Below, one piece after another: positions 27,316 through 36,721 of a stretch of 64,000 nucleotides of DNA. Under the pieces are notes generated by a model. It was not told the DNA's origin. It did not search any database and saw only the letters and a program-made list of their open reading frames with translations. Within the stretch, counting starts at the first letter, position 1, and each line of letters begins with the position of its first letter. The position numbers and the translations under genes are program-made. Origin of the DNA: Solirubrobacteraceae bacterium (GTDB lineage: Bacteria; Actinomycetota; Thermoleophilia; Solirubrobacterales; Solirubrobacteraceae). The stretch is from the NCBI GenBank assembly GCA_025451035.1, contig JANWLE010000100.1, positions 1-64,000 of the forward strand. Direction: 5' to 3'.

Positions 27316-27361
27316 TCAGCCGAGTACCGGGCGACCTGAGGGTCCCCGGGTAGTCGGCTGA
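27316..27361 (+). other. Conserved structured leader motif, copy 2: CGAGTACCGGGCGACC-TGAG-GGTCCCCGGGTAGTCG
   Basis: 16/16 and 15/16 identity with copy 1; outer stem TCAGC/GCTGA differs from copy 1 but still pairs. Confidence 0.7.
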
Positions 27362-27434
27362 GTCCATCGACTCATCTGACGCAGAGCGTCGGCGAGCGTG
27401 CGCGCGAACCCTCTCTCGAAAAGCGCAACCAACA

Positions 27435-27447
27435 CCAGCTCAGCTGG
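27435..27447 (+). promoter_or_regulatory. CCAGC-TCA-GCTGG hairpin immediately 5' of the RBS of the 27465 CDS
   Basis: Read directly. Confidence 0.6.
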
Positions 27448-27464
27448 AGGAAGGAAGTAACTAC

Positions 27465-28022
27465 ATGACTACTACACAAGCGCCTCAGGCGCTCATCAGC
27501 GGCACGGTTCTGAGCGTTGGGCTTGAGCCCGACGACGTGCGCGGAAGACCGGTAAATGTCGTGATGCTCAGGCAGAGCAGCCCTGGGCGTGGGCGAACCG
27601 TCACGGTTCCGCTCACCTCCACCAACTCGAGCCTCCTCAAGGGGCTTAAGCCGAATGACCGCATTCTGGCGGGCTATCACATGGGCGCAGGCGACAGTTC
27701 ACACACCTCGCTCGAGATCGACTCCCTGGAGAAGGTCCCAGCCGGGGAGAAGATGGAGCTGGTGAATGCCGGCACGATCGAAGGCGAACGGAACTCCTGC
27801 GTGTACACGCCCTTCGCTAACAAACGCGGGGGGATGTGTGATCTAACGCTAGTCGTCGAAGGCGAGGACCGCTTCCTGAAGGTGTACAGCAAGCTCGTCG
27901 ACGAGGCGGAGGAGACCGACGACGGAGACACGCTGAAGGTGCTGTTCCGTGTCACCAGCCGTCCCGACGGCGATGGCGTCGTGACAACTGCGGTAGCGGT
28001 GGCCATTGAGGTGGTCTCCTAG
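27465..28022 (+). CDS. Hypothetical beta-rich protein of unknown function
   Basis: Start after GGAGGAAGG; protein-like composition; no family recognised. Confidence 0.6.
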   Translation: MTTTQAPQALISGTVLSVGLEPDDVRGRPVNVVMLRQSSPGRGRTVTVPLTSTNSSLLKGLKPNDRILAGYHMGAGDSSHTSLEIDSLEKVPAGEKMELVNAGTIEGERNSCVYTPFANKRGGMCDLTLVVEGEDRFLKVYSKLVDEAEETDDGDTLKVLFRVTSRPDGDGVVTTAVAVAIEVVS

Positions 28023-28254
28023 CTACGACAGAAGTGACCTAACTGTCACGAAAAAGCCGATGGCTGCGGCAGTTGGTCACGCTAGCTACCCACGCTGAGC
28101 ATATCTCGGCGTGGGTCTCCCTCGATGCCACCGCGCTTAGCGGAGGCAACCTAACAGTAACAACAAGTCACAAACTAGTGACAAGTTGCTGTTGGGCGCG
28201 AGGGCCTATTAACCACGGCCGTGAAGATAGCGGCCCTTCATCAGGAGGAAGAAG

Positions 28255-28725
28255 TTGTTCAACTACGGCATAGGTTCCCTACTCACCATGATGTGGGACT
28301 ACTCGATCGCCGGCATAGTCGGTTTCGGACTCGCGTGCGTGACGCTTCTGGTCTTGAGTCATACGCGGGCGACCTGGACCTGGGGTATCTTGGTACCCGT
28401 GGTCGCGGTTACGTGGCTCCCATCGGTGAACAGCCCAGGGGTGTTCCTGTTCGGAGCTCTCGTGGCGACGGTCGTTACGTTGCTCGGGATGGTGATCATG
28501 ACGCTCAACGGCAAAGCGACCCACGGAGACCGTGGCCTGCGTGCTGCCTGCAAAAACAAGCGGTTCAGGATCGCCGCGAGCCTGTATGTCGGCTACTGCA
28601 CGCTATGTGCCTTCGTCGACGGTCCGCCGGTGTCGTTCGTCGCTGCGTTGTCTGTGCTCGCCGTGATGTGGTGGAACGAGGGCCTGAAGACCTTCCTTTA
28701 CGCCCTGGTCAGCCAGGGCGACTAA
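28255..28725 (+). CDS. Multi-TM membrane protein of unknown function
   Basis: TTG start after AGGAGGAAG; about four to five hydrophobic helices. Confidence 0.6.
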   Translation: MFNYGIGSLLTMMWDYSIAGIVGFGLACVTLLVLSHTRATWTWGILVPVVAVTWLPSVNSPGVFLFGALVATVVTLLGMVIMTLNGKATHGDRGLRAACKNKRFRIAASLYVGYCTLCAFVDGPPVSFVAALSVLAVMWWNEGLKTFLYALVSQGD

Positions 28726-28986
28726 GGCATCACGGCGTCGCAGTGTGACGTCGTTCAGGCGCGGCTAGCCGAACGCTAGTCGCCATGACGGGGTGGTCTC
28801 AGTGACCAGACCGCCCTAGGACGCAGTGCGTATTCACAGCTCACTGCGCGAGCGGTCACTGATGTCAGGCATCTAGCCCGGCCGTCAGCGGCCTGAAGTG
28901 CCACTCGGGTCTGGCGATCCGAGTGCCAGCAAGCGGCGGGCGATACCCGCTGAGCATTCCATTAACGAAAGGCAGGACGTATAACC

Positions 28987-29547
28987 ATGGCAAGTAACCA
29001 AGAAATCGCTGGCAGGTTTGTTTCAACGGGGGGCCTCACGATCCCGGATACCGCACTGAGCGTGACGGGGGAGGAGATCCCTTTCAGCCAGCTCTTCCTA
29101 GAGTCGCTGAGCGCGACCAGGGAGTTGCACGAAGGTGAAGAGGCCGTCATGGCTGACGGTGGGCGCCGGTCGAAGAAGCGGTTCGCAGGTCTCCGTGAGG
29201 AGATCGAGAGCCTCGACGAGCCCATCAACCTGGGGGTCGAGGACGTCACTCTGACGTGCGAGATCCAGGTCACCGGAAGCAAAGAGATGCTGACGGTGAA
29301 GGTCCGCGGCTTCGCCGCACTGCTGATCCACCGCCGCGCGGTGGAGGGGCAGAGGGTCGAGCTGACCGGGACGACGAAGGGCGGGGTCCTAGAGGCCTCG
29401 ACAATCGTCCTTTTGCGTGTCGAAGGGTCCACGGCGGGACAGACCGGAAAGCCCGCGACTGTCTCTGACGCCAACGGCAGCGAGCAGGTTCCCGAGCAGG
29501 ACGACGCCGGCCTCTCCGAAGAGGCGGCTGCCGGCTCGGGGGAGTAG
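28987..29547 (+). CDS. Hypothetical protein with acidic C-terminus
   Basis: ATG after GAAAGGCAGG; tail GSEQVPEQDDAGLSEEAAAGSGE. Confidence 0.55.
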   Translation: MASNQEIAGRFVSTGGLTIPDTALSVTGEEIPFSQLFLESLSATRELHEGEEAVMADGGRRSKKRFAGLREEIESLDEPINLGVEDVTLTCEIQVTGSKEMLTVKVRGFAALLIHRRAVEGQRVELTGTTKGGVLEASTIVLLRVEGSTAGQTGKPATVSDANGSEQVPEQDDAGLSEEAAAGSGE

Positions 29548-29707
29548 GTCGGAAAGCCAAAGGGCTTTCCCGCAGCACCGAGGCACGACGGGTCTCGGGG
29601 ATGCGCCTGACGGCGTATCCCCGATGACGCCGTTTCAAGCATGGGGACCGAGTGGATTCCCCACAACCCGCGGCCAACCTGTCGACAAAACACCGTTGGT
29701 CGCCTGA

Positions 29708-29721
29708 GGAACAGGAGTTCC
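29708..29721 (+). promoter_or_regulatory. RBS-containing hairpin GGAAC-AGGA-GTTCC 5' of the 29726 CDS
   Basis: The AGGAG Shine-Dalgarno lies in the loop and 3' stem, 4 nt before the ATG. Confidence 0.45.
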
Positions 29722-29725
29722 AAAC

Positions 29726-30706
29726 ATGAAACGCGATAAGGACACACAGGTACGCACGTGCCTCAGTCCGGGCGCGATCGTTGCAATCATCGTCCGGCTT
29801 GGACGAGTGACCCCGACGATCTTCGCAGAGTGCCTGCGAATTCGTGACAAGGTCACAATTCTGAATGTGATCGCCCGTCTGGGCTACCTGACCGAGCGAC
29901 ACATCGAGGCGTGCACCGGCATCACCGAGGGTCTCTCGAAGTTGTTGCAGGAACTCTGCGACACTGATCACCTGATAAGGGTGCCGGTGGAGGGATTCCC
30001 AGTCGTGTACTGGATCAGGCCTCGTGGTCTCTCCGAAGTGGAGGACTTCGAGATACCGGGCATCGGCACGATCTCTCCGGCGCAGATGGGGTCAAGTCAG
30101 AGGACTACCTTCTGCTCTTGCCGGGTCAGTGACCCGATGGTGATGCCGCACGCACTCGCAGTGGCGGACATAGCTGTGGCGTTCTACCGCGCCTACAGTG
30201 GCGTCGTTCTCGGCGAGCGCATGCTGCGTCTGGCCGAGAAGCTCACCGGAAAGCAGATAGGCACTGCGTCGATCACACGGTCGCGTAGGCGCTGCCCAGA
30301 CGCAGTAGTGATCGCGCCAACTGGTGAAGTGACGGCCGTCGAGGTCGAATGTTCGCCGCACGCCGACACGGAAGTGATCTCTGCTGCGAAGGCATACATC
30401 CGGGCGGATCACATCGCCAGGGTGATCTACATCGCACACGGCAAGACGGTGGAGCAGGTGGTAAAGCGCTGCCTGAAGACCGTCGAGGCAGGGCAGAAGC
30501 TCGTTCTCGTTGCCCGCAACGGCAAGCGGCTGCCCCGACAGCAGGACATCCGTCCGGCTGGTGCGCGATTCAGGCATCGCCGGCCCGACCAGAGCCGCGC
30601 TCAGGTAGTGGCGCGCGGCAACGCAATCCACGGCGCTCGGCCGCATAACAGCGGACCCAACCGGACGAGCCGGCGCAGCGTCGAGCGGGAGCACGTGTGC
30701 TCCTGA
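29726..30706 (+). CDS. Replication-relaxation-like protein (wHTH + PD-(D/E)xK-like core)
   Basis: N-terminal HTH-like repeats; CPDAVVIAPTGEVTAVEVECS...AAKAYI resembles the core of replication-relaxation/MobC-like families. Confidence 0.6.
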   Translation: MKRDKDTQVRTCLSPGAIVAIIVRLGRVTPTIFAECLRIRDKVTILNVIARLGYLTERHIEACTGITEGLSKLLQELCDTDHLIRVPVEGFPVVYWIRPRGLSEVEDFEIPGIGTISPAQMGSSQRTTFCSCRVSDPMVMPHALAVADIAVAFYRAYSGVVLGERMLRLAEKLTGKQIGTASITRSRRRCPDAVVIAPTGEVTAVEVECSPHADTEVISAAKAYIRADHIARVIYIAHGKTVEQVVKRCLKTVEAGQKLVLVARNGKRLPRQQDIRPAGARFRHRRPDQSRAQVVARGNAIHGARPHNSGPNRTSRRSVEREHVCS

Positions 30707-30759
30707 TCGGCGCCCGCAAGTGATTGCCGCAGTCGGCCGGCTCTGCCAGTAGTACCGGA

Positions 30760-30848
30760 TGTGCCTCGGGGATTCGATCCCCGAGGCACGCCGGCTGGCG
30801 GTTGCAGTGTCAGCCACTCACTGTCAGTGAGCGGCTGACCGTGCAACC
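30760..30848 (+). other. Two strong hairpins between the 29726 and 30874 CDSs
   Basis: GTGCCTCGGGGAT-TCG-ATCCCCGAGGCAC, then GGTTGCA-gt-GTCAGCC-a-CTCAC-TGTCA-GTGAG-c-GGCTGAC-cg-TGCAACC. Confidence 0.75.
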
Positions 30849-30873
30849 AGATCAAAGACATGGAGGTATAACA

Positions 30874-31191
30874 GTGGCATCTAGTACAGGTACAGCGCAG
30901 AACACAGGCGAGCTCACCGGATCTGTCGTGCAGATCGGCAAGCTCGACATGGCCAGCGAGCGCATCGAGTTCGTTCTCGAGACGGATGCTGGATCACGGC
31001 AGGCGGTCTTGGCGGATGGCGATCTCGCGTACGCCGTATATGGGGTCCTGGGGCAGGAGTCGGCTGTCAAGGTACAGCTGGCCGACCAGGGCGATAGCGG
31101 TGAGGGCCAGGTTCTCGCCAAGGCGATCTCCTACGTCGCCGAGGGCAGGCTCGTGGATCTCCTTGATCCCGACGCGACGCGGGAGAACTAG
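30874..31191 (+). CDS. Small hypothetical protein
   Basis: GTG start after GGAGG. Confidence 0.55.
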   Translation: MASSTGTAQNTGELTGSVVQIGKLDMASERIEFVLETDAGSRQAVLADGDLAYAVYGVLGQESAVKVQLADQGDSGEGQVLAKAISYVAEGRLVDLLDPDATREN

Positions 31192-31308
31192 GGTGGACGG
31201 GCTTACCAGCCTTTCCACTAACGGTTAGTAGCTACTAGCGAAAAGGTAAAAGGCGACGGTGGCCCACGTGGTCGCCGCCGCCTTCTAACAGGATGAAAGG
31301 AGGTGGCC

Positions 31309-33576
31309 ATGTCACAGGAAAGACAATCGACCCAAGGATTGGGCGGACCCAGTGGTGACCAACAGACAGGCGATAACGACACGCTTTTCGAGATGCTGAT
31401 CAACTACGACCCGTATACCGATGACGTGGGTCCGATCCTGGATCTCCTGTTCGGTTCACGCTCAAGGGCCGCTGAAGTAAACGAGACATCGATCGGCATA
31501 GAGTGGCGCGTGCTCAAGCAAATCGCCAATTTCTGTGCCACGCGAGCAGATCTGCTGACTCTGTTCGGGCCGCTCACGGAGCGGGAGCTCGCTGCCGGCG
31601 CCACCGGTTTGTGTGACTTTCCGCCAATGTCAGAGGCCGAGCTCGACGCCCGCCTTGCCCAGTACTTGGCTGAAGGTCTGTGCAGAGTCGAGGAGGGAGA
31701 GGCTGATGAACACGACCTCTACATCCCGACTAGTCTGGGAATGAGGCATGCCGGCTTCATCGGCTGGAACGCCGGTATCAGCGAACGCCATGGTGGATGG
31801 CTGTTGGAACGTGGTGGCCTCCGGGGCCGGATGCTCGCCTCGGTCGCGGCGGCAGTGAGCCGCAACCTCCAGCTGGATCGGCGCTTTGAGAACTTCAGCG
31901 TATGGAGTTTGTGGGAGATGCGCCGTGCCGCACGTGGCCGCCGCCGACCCCGGGAACGCGGCAGGCGCCGCTACCTGGCGGAGGTTGCCGTCCCGCGGCG
32001 CGGGGAGCGTGTGGGACATCGTCACTATCCCGCAGCGCTCATCTGCCCAAAGCCGGGAGTCGATGCTTCGATAACGCTGATCGAGATCTTCGACGGCGTG
32101 TTCGATGACGAGGAAATGGAGATCATATGTCGCGGATGGACGGTCCGCCGCGATGTCCACCGCGTCAACTGTTACGTCACCGAGGAGGTGCTTCCGCGTA
32201 TCTGGGAGATCCTGCGGCGCCTGAGCGGGAGCGATAGGGTCGCGATCTACAAGCTCCCGCCGACGCCGCGCGCAACGGCCCTCGTGGGTCTTCAGCAGGA
32301 GCAGCCGCCGATGGCGCTCACGCCCAGATCCGAGCTAAGGCCGGATGATGAAGCTACACAGCAGCAGATCCTCGAGTGTATTGGCGAGGCTGGCAGCGCC
32401 AGCGTGAGCGCACTCGCGGAGTACCTGAATCTAGACGAAGCGTATGTGCAGGTTCTCGTCGAAATCGCAGAGCAGAGCGGACTGATCAGTCGTTCTAACC
32501 ATGTATGTGACGGAGCTCACCTGTTCTGGCTGACAAAGGAGGGCGTCGACAGAGTTAACCTCACCTTGCCGGCGCAGCCCTCGAGCTTCAGGCAGGCACG
32601 ATTCGACAATGACTGTCTGAGGATCGCGGCCCGTGTGCGGAGGCGTTTCCCGCGCCACGATGTGATGAACGCTCGTCAGCTGAGGCTCGTGGGCGAGTCG
32701 ATGCTGACCATCGGGGGCCCCGAGCTGGGCTTGATTCCAGGCCTTGTTGCCAGGCCGCGCACGCCAAAGGGGTCCTTGGCCGCGGTCATGGTTGCCCGTG
32801 AGCTCGGGACGATCACTGAACTCGAGCAGATGGTGAGCGCGTGCGCTGAGGATCAGCAGATGTCTCTGATCTTGATCTATGCAGCGCAAGCCTTCATCGG
32901 GCAGTTGAAGGGTCTCGTCCGGGCTCACGACGTGGGTGGGCGAATCGAGGTCAAACGGCTGCCCACGGCAGCGCGAGCGGCGAAGAAGAAGGATGAGCAG
33001 ACGCAGCACAGCGCTGCGACGGCTCTAGCACCGTGGTCGCGTCCAAGGCCAGCCAACAAGCAAACAAAGAAGGAGGTGGAGGCACCGAAGCCGCGGCGGT
33101 GCGATCAGCATGTGCCGCAGCTGCCTGGCCTCAAGCCCATAGGTGACGCGGCTTGGGAGGCCTTCGAGGACGCGCTGGTCCGGCGAGTGGGGCCGCCCAG
33201 CGGGAACAGTGTGAGCGTACGCCTGATCATCAATGTCGCGATCTGGTTGATTGAACACAACAGGTCTGTGACATATGTGAACACACATAGCCGCACCTGC
33301 CTGGTGAGCGGAACAGCTTTCACCTGCTGGCTGGCACGGCTTCACTATGCCGGCCTGTGGGGGGTCCTGCAATCGGTCATAGAGCGCTATGAACCGGAGC
33401 GGGGCCGGCTCAGGTGGGAGCACATTGATCCCGCGCGTTACAAACAGCACCTGTTCGGGCGCTGGGGCCGCTCAGCCCCTCGAGTGTCAGATAAGGCGTT
33501 CGAGGATGTCTGGGAGGAAGTAGAAGCGCTGAGAGAGGAGGACAAGCGCTTCCTATCTCAAGAAGAGGAGAACTGA
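31309..33576 (+). CDS. Large tandem wHTH/replication-relaxation-like protein with degenerate core motifs
   Basis: Two wHTH-rich halves; degenerate cores around YPAALICPKPGVDASITLIEIF and GLVARPRTPKGSLAAVMVARE. Confidence 0.5.
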   Translation: MSQERQSTQGLGGPSGDQQTGDNDTLFEMLINYDPYTDDVGPILDLLFGSRSRAAEVNETSIGIEWRVLKQIANFCATRADLLTLFGPLTERELAAGATGLCDFPPMSEAELDARLAQYLAEGLCRVEEGEADEHDLYIPTSLGMRHAGFIGWNAGISERHGGWLLERGGLRGRMLASVAAAVSRNLQLDRRFENFSVWSLWEMRRAARGRRRPRERGRRRYLAEVAVPRRGERVGHRHYPAALICPKPGVDASITLIEIFDGVFDDEEMEIICRGWTVRRDVHRVNCYVTEEVLPRIWEILRRLSGSDRVAIYKLPPTPRATALVGLQQEQPPMALTPRSELRPDDEATQQQILECIGEAGSASVSALAEYLNLDEAYVQVLVEIAEQSGLISRSNHVCDGAHLFWLTKEGVDRVNLTLPAQPSSFRQARFDNDCLRIAARVRRRFPRHDVMNARQLRLVGESMLTIGGPELGLIPGLVARPRTPKGSLAAVMVARELGTITELEQMVSACAEDQQMSLILIYAAQAFIGQLKGLVRAHDVGGRIEVKRLPTAARAAKKKDEQTQHSAATALAPWSRPRPANKQTKKEVEAPKPRRCDQHVPQLPGLKPIGDAAWEAFEDALVRRVGPPSGNSVSVRLIINVAIWLIEHNRSVTYVNTHSRTCLVSGTAFTCWLARLHYAGLWGVLQSVIERYEPERGRLRWEHIDPARYKQHLFGRWGRSAPRVSDKAFEDVWEEVEALREEDKRFLSQEEEN

Positions 33577-33602
33577 TTCCGGTCTAACGGGAATCAGTTC
33601 TC
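33563..33602 (+). terminator. Hairpin overlapping the 31309 CDS stop: GGAGAACTGATTCC-GGTCTAAC-GGGAATCAGTTCTCC
   Basis: 14-bp stem; no long T-tract, so terminator is inferred. Confidence 0.6.
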
Positions 33603-33642
33603 CTCGCGTGGTCACACAATAATTAGAGAAAGGAGGCGGGAC

Positions 33643-35463
33643 GTGCCCGCGAAGAGTAAGACAGCAAAGGCAAAGCTGCAGGAGAGAGAGGCGCAACTGA
33701 ACAGAGATGTGCTGAGTCTCCTTCTCCTGCTGGCGCCCGACGCGAGAATGACCAAGGAGCGGCTGTACGAGTTCTGTGTCAGAAGTCGCAGCAGGGTCGA
33801 CCAAGAGCTGAAATGGGCCACAAACGAAAACCTGCTGGTTAGGAGAAGCTTCGAGCTCACGCGCAAGGGCCGCATGCACGTGATCCTGAGTTTCATCGCC
33901 ATTCACGGCGGTGCGACGGTCGACAACCTGGAGCGGCGATTCAAGCTCAAACGCATCGCTCTCGCCCAGATATGCAACGAGATGCTGCAAGCGGATCTGG
34001 TGCGAATAGCGGGATCGCTCAACTTCGAGGCGCCGCTGTATCTCGCCACCAAGAAGGGCCTGGCGCTCGTTGGGCAGGACAAGCTGCACGTCGTTCGGCT
34101 GTCGGCTCGCGAGGAGGGCCATCTGCGGGCGTGCATCGAGAGGGCTATAGACCTCGAAGAGGAGTACGCGCCGCGGGGCGAGCACGGCTGTCGCTGGGAA
34201 GTGTGGAGCGAGCGCAGGATCGCCCGCCACAATCGCGGCAAGACCGAGGAAAAGCGTTTCGCCAGCCCAGCCTATTACGAGGGTGACGTACGCTTTTACA
34301 AGCGCCCGGACCTGCTCCTGGTGAGAAGGTTCCGCGACTCAGACGAGCTCGAGGTGAGGGCCGTCGAGGTGGAGTTGACGAACAAGGCCGAGACTGCGCT
34401 GGATGCGATCCTGTGGGCGTACTTCACCTGTCCCAGCGTGGACTCCCTCGACTACTACGTCTCCAGCTTGGTCAAGCAGGACATCGAGCGGGCGCACAGG
34501 CGCTTGGAGCGGAGGATCGAGCTGGAAGTAGCCGAAGGGAACCTGCCTGCCGGCACCAGCAGCAAAATGAGCGTGATCCCCTTGCAGCCCTGGGTCGTTC
34601 CGGCGGAGCGGCGCGCCCCGTTCTACGAGCCGGGAGAGCTCGCAGGTAGCCAAGCGCTCTTCCGGAGGATCTCGATGACGAGTGGGTGGCGGAGGGAGTT
34701 GCGTCTCAGCACGCTCAAGGTGGTCGAGTGGGTGACGCTGAATGGCGTGGTAGCGCCCGACGCCGTCGAGGTGTGGCTGGCAGGGCGCGACAAGCGCCCT
34801 GCGCATGAGCTGCTCGCGCTCGCGCATGGGGCGGGGTGGCTGTATTACTCAGACATCCTGCGGGGTGAGGGCCCGATCTTCTTCGCCACAAAAGCTGGGC
34901 GCGGCGAGGTTGGGCTTGATTTGCCCGAGTTCGAAATCGACTACAGCAAGGCATCTCACTATCTAACTACCACCGAGTTGTGTTGTTATTCGCGCGTGGC
35001 GGCTCACCTGGCCCGAGAGTTGCCAGGTATGCAGATCAAGAGCAGGTGGGAGCTGCGGGTCGATCAGCAGTTCAGCGGAGGCGCGCAAATCGAGGTCGCC
35101 GGGCCCGGCGAAGGATTGGGTTACTACCGACGGCCTCACCTTGTCGCGATCCCGCGTCTGGGCTCAGATGAACTTCCTACCGCGGTGGTGGTCTTCGCAA
35201 GCCACATGCAGGCCAGCAGGGTCGCGCCGATCATAAAGGCGTGGCTTGAGTCCGAGGAGTTTGGACACCTCTACCTGTACGTAGGTGACGCGACTGTGCT
35301 GGAGGCGGTGACCAAGGCCGTGGAGAAGCTGGGGGCAGGCTGCGAAGTCACGGTTCGCGAGCTCCCGCTCTCCCCCAGGGCACACGAGCCTATCGAGGAT
35401 GACGGGGCTCTGAGGGGCTGCAGTTTGCCTTCACAGAGCCGAACTGCATGGGTTAACACGTAA
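33643..35463 (+). CDS. Replication-relaxation-like protein, tandem cores (one canonical, one degenerate)
   Basis: YKRPDLLLVRRF...LEVRAVEVELTNKAETALDAILWAYF in the first half; YRRPHLVAIPRL...PTAVVVFASHMQASRVAPIIKAW in the second. Confidence 0.6.
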   Translation: MPAKSKTAKAKLQEREAQLNRDVLSLLLLLAPDARMTKERLYEFCVRSRSRVDQELKWATNENLLVRRSFELTRKGRMHVILSFIAIHGGATVDNLERRFKLKRIALAQICNEMLQADLVRIAGSLNFEAPLYLATKKGLALVGQDKLHVVRLSAREEGHLRACIERAIDLEEEYAPRGEHGCRWEVWSERRIARHNRGKTEEKRFASPAYYEGDVRFYKRPDLLLVRRFRDSDELEVRAVEVELTNKAETALDAILWAYFTCPSVDSLDYYVSSLVKQDIERAHRRLERRIELEVAEGNLPAGTSSKMSVIPLQPWVVPAERRAPFYEPGELAGSQALFRRISMTSGWRRELRLSTLKVVEWVTLNGVVAPDAVEVWLAGRDKRPAHELLALAHGAGWLYYSDILRGEGPIFFATKAGRGEVGLDLPEFEIDYSKASHYLTTTELCCYSRVAAHLARELPGMQIKSRWELRVDQQFSGGAQIEVAGPGEGLGYYRRPHLVAIPRLGSDELPTAVVVFASHMQASRVAPIIKAWLESEEFGHLYLYVGDATVLEAVTKAVEKLGAGCEVTVRELPLSPRAHEPIEDDGALRGCSLPSQSRTAWVNT

Positions 35464-35621
35464 TGGTGGTAGCCGTTAGTCAGCCCCACGGGTGAGTGCG
35501 TCCGCCGGACGTGCTTACCTGCGGGCACCCTCAGAAGTGTTGCGATCACGCTCGCCCGGGCGATACGTCATGAGCGATTTCGCGCCCAGTTCGCACGTGC
35601 GCCAAAGCCGCTGATCGCTAG

Positions 35622-35650
35622 TTCCGAGACCCCTTAAGGGGCTCTCGGAA
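35622..35650. terminator. Strong hairpin TTCCGAGA-CCCC-TTAA-GGGG-C-TCTCGGAA
   Basis: Read directly; terminator role inferred. Confidence 0.6.
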
Positions 35651-35755
35651 AAACATGCTGGTCATTTGCAGGACGTCCGTTGGCTGTTTGACCCTCTCGG
35701 TGGGGGCTCCTAAAAGACGCGTCAAGTTGTCGACACAGCTCTTAGGAGATCAGCC

Positions 35756-36721
35756 ATGACCGTAACCGCATCGCCTGCACTCGCGACACGTGTCGCCCCG
35801 CGTCGCGAGAAGCGCGCACCCGCCTTTTCCACGCATTCCACGAGCACAAATACAAATGGCAGGGAGGTGCTCGGACAGTACGTCGACAGGAGTGGGCGCC
35901 CGCACGAGATCGTGGCACGCCAAGGGGCGGGCGGCAGCGTTCTGGTCATCGACCGTGATTCGGTGACACTCGGCGATAGACGACTGATCGCTCACCTCGC
36001 CAGCGATGAGCCTGCGGAGAACGCGCGACTGATCTGCGAGCAGTACCTCGCCGACACAGGGGGACGCTGGTGCCGGAGTGTGACAACTGAGGATCTGGAC
36101 CTCGTTCCCTACGTCGCCGATGAGGACGTGTATGTGGAAGAGACCTCGGTTGCAGCGAACCTCGAGGCAGGCGCGCAGTCCACGCCGATCGTTGACCGGC
36201 ACTCGCGTCGCTTCAGCCTCGAGCTGGTGCCGACGCGGATGTCGATTCCCGAGATGCGTTGGCAGCAATACCCGCCCGAAGGCCAAGTCGGGCCTGCCCG
36301 TGTGATCAGCGTGCGTGACGTGATCGCGGCGCTCGAGAGCTACGAGCCGATTCGTGCGATCACCCAATCGGTCTTGGCTCGCTACAAGCGTGACCCGAAG
36401 GTTTCGGTGTCGGTGCTGCGGGGCGAGATGGACAGGGTGTGCGCAAGCCGCATAGTGCTCAACCGCGGGCTACGCGAGGCGGTGCTCGCCACGGCCGAGG
36501 CGAGGGGCCTGTCGATGAGTGAGATCGCGATGCGATGCGGGCGAGTGAAGTACGACTCGCGTGGCAACGTGAGCGGCGAGACCAGCTGGCTTTCGCGCAG
36601 GCTCGGGCTGGCGCCCGAGGGCGGCGAGGCGCATCCAACCCCCTGGGTGCACAGCGATGTCCTCGCGCTGATAGCCCGCCGCGGCCTGGGCATCAGCCCG
36701 CGGGAGGTAGAGCTCGGATGA
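35756..36721 (+). CDS. Hypothetical protein, overlaps the response regulator start
   Basis: Long open frame; ATGA overlap with the 36718 start suggests an operon. Confidence 0.6.
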   Translation: MTVTASPALATRVAPRREKRAPAFSTHSTSTNTNGREVLGQYVDRSGRPHEIVARQGAGGSVLVIDRDSVTLGDRRLIAHLASDEPAENARLICEQYLADTGGRWCRSVTTEDLDLVPYVADEDVYVEETSVAANLEAGAQSTPIVDRHSRRFSLELVPTRMSIPEMRWQQYPPEGQVGPARVISVRDVIAALESYEPIRAITQSVLARYKRDPKVSVSVLRGEMDRVCASRIVLNRGLREAVLATAEARGLSMSEIAMRCGRVKYDSRGNVSGETSWLSRRLGLAPEGGEAHPTPWVHSDVLALIARRGLGISPREVELG

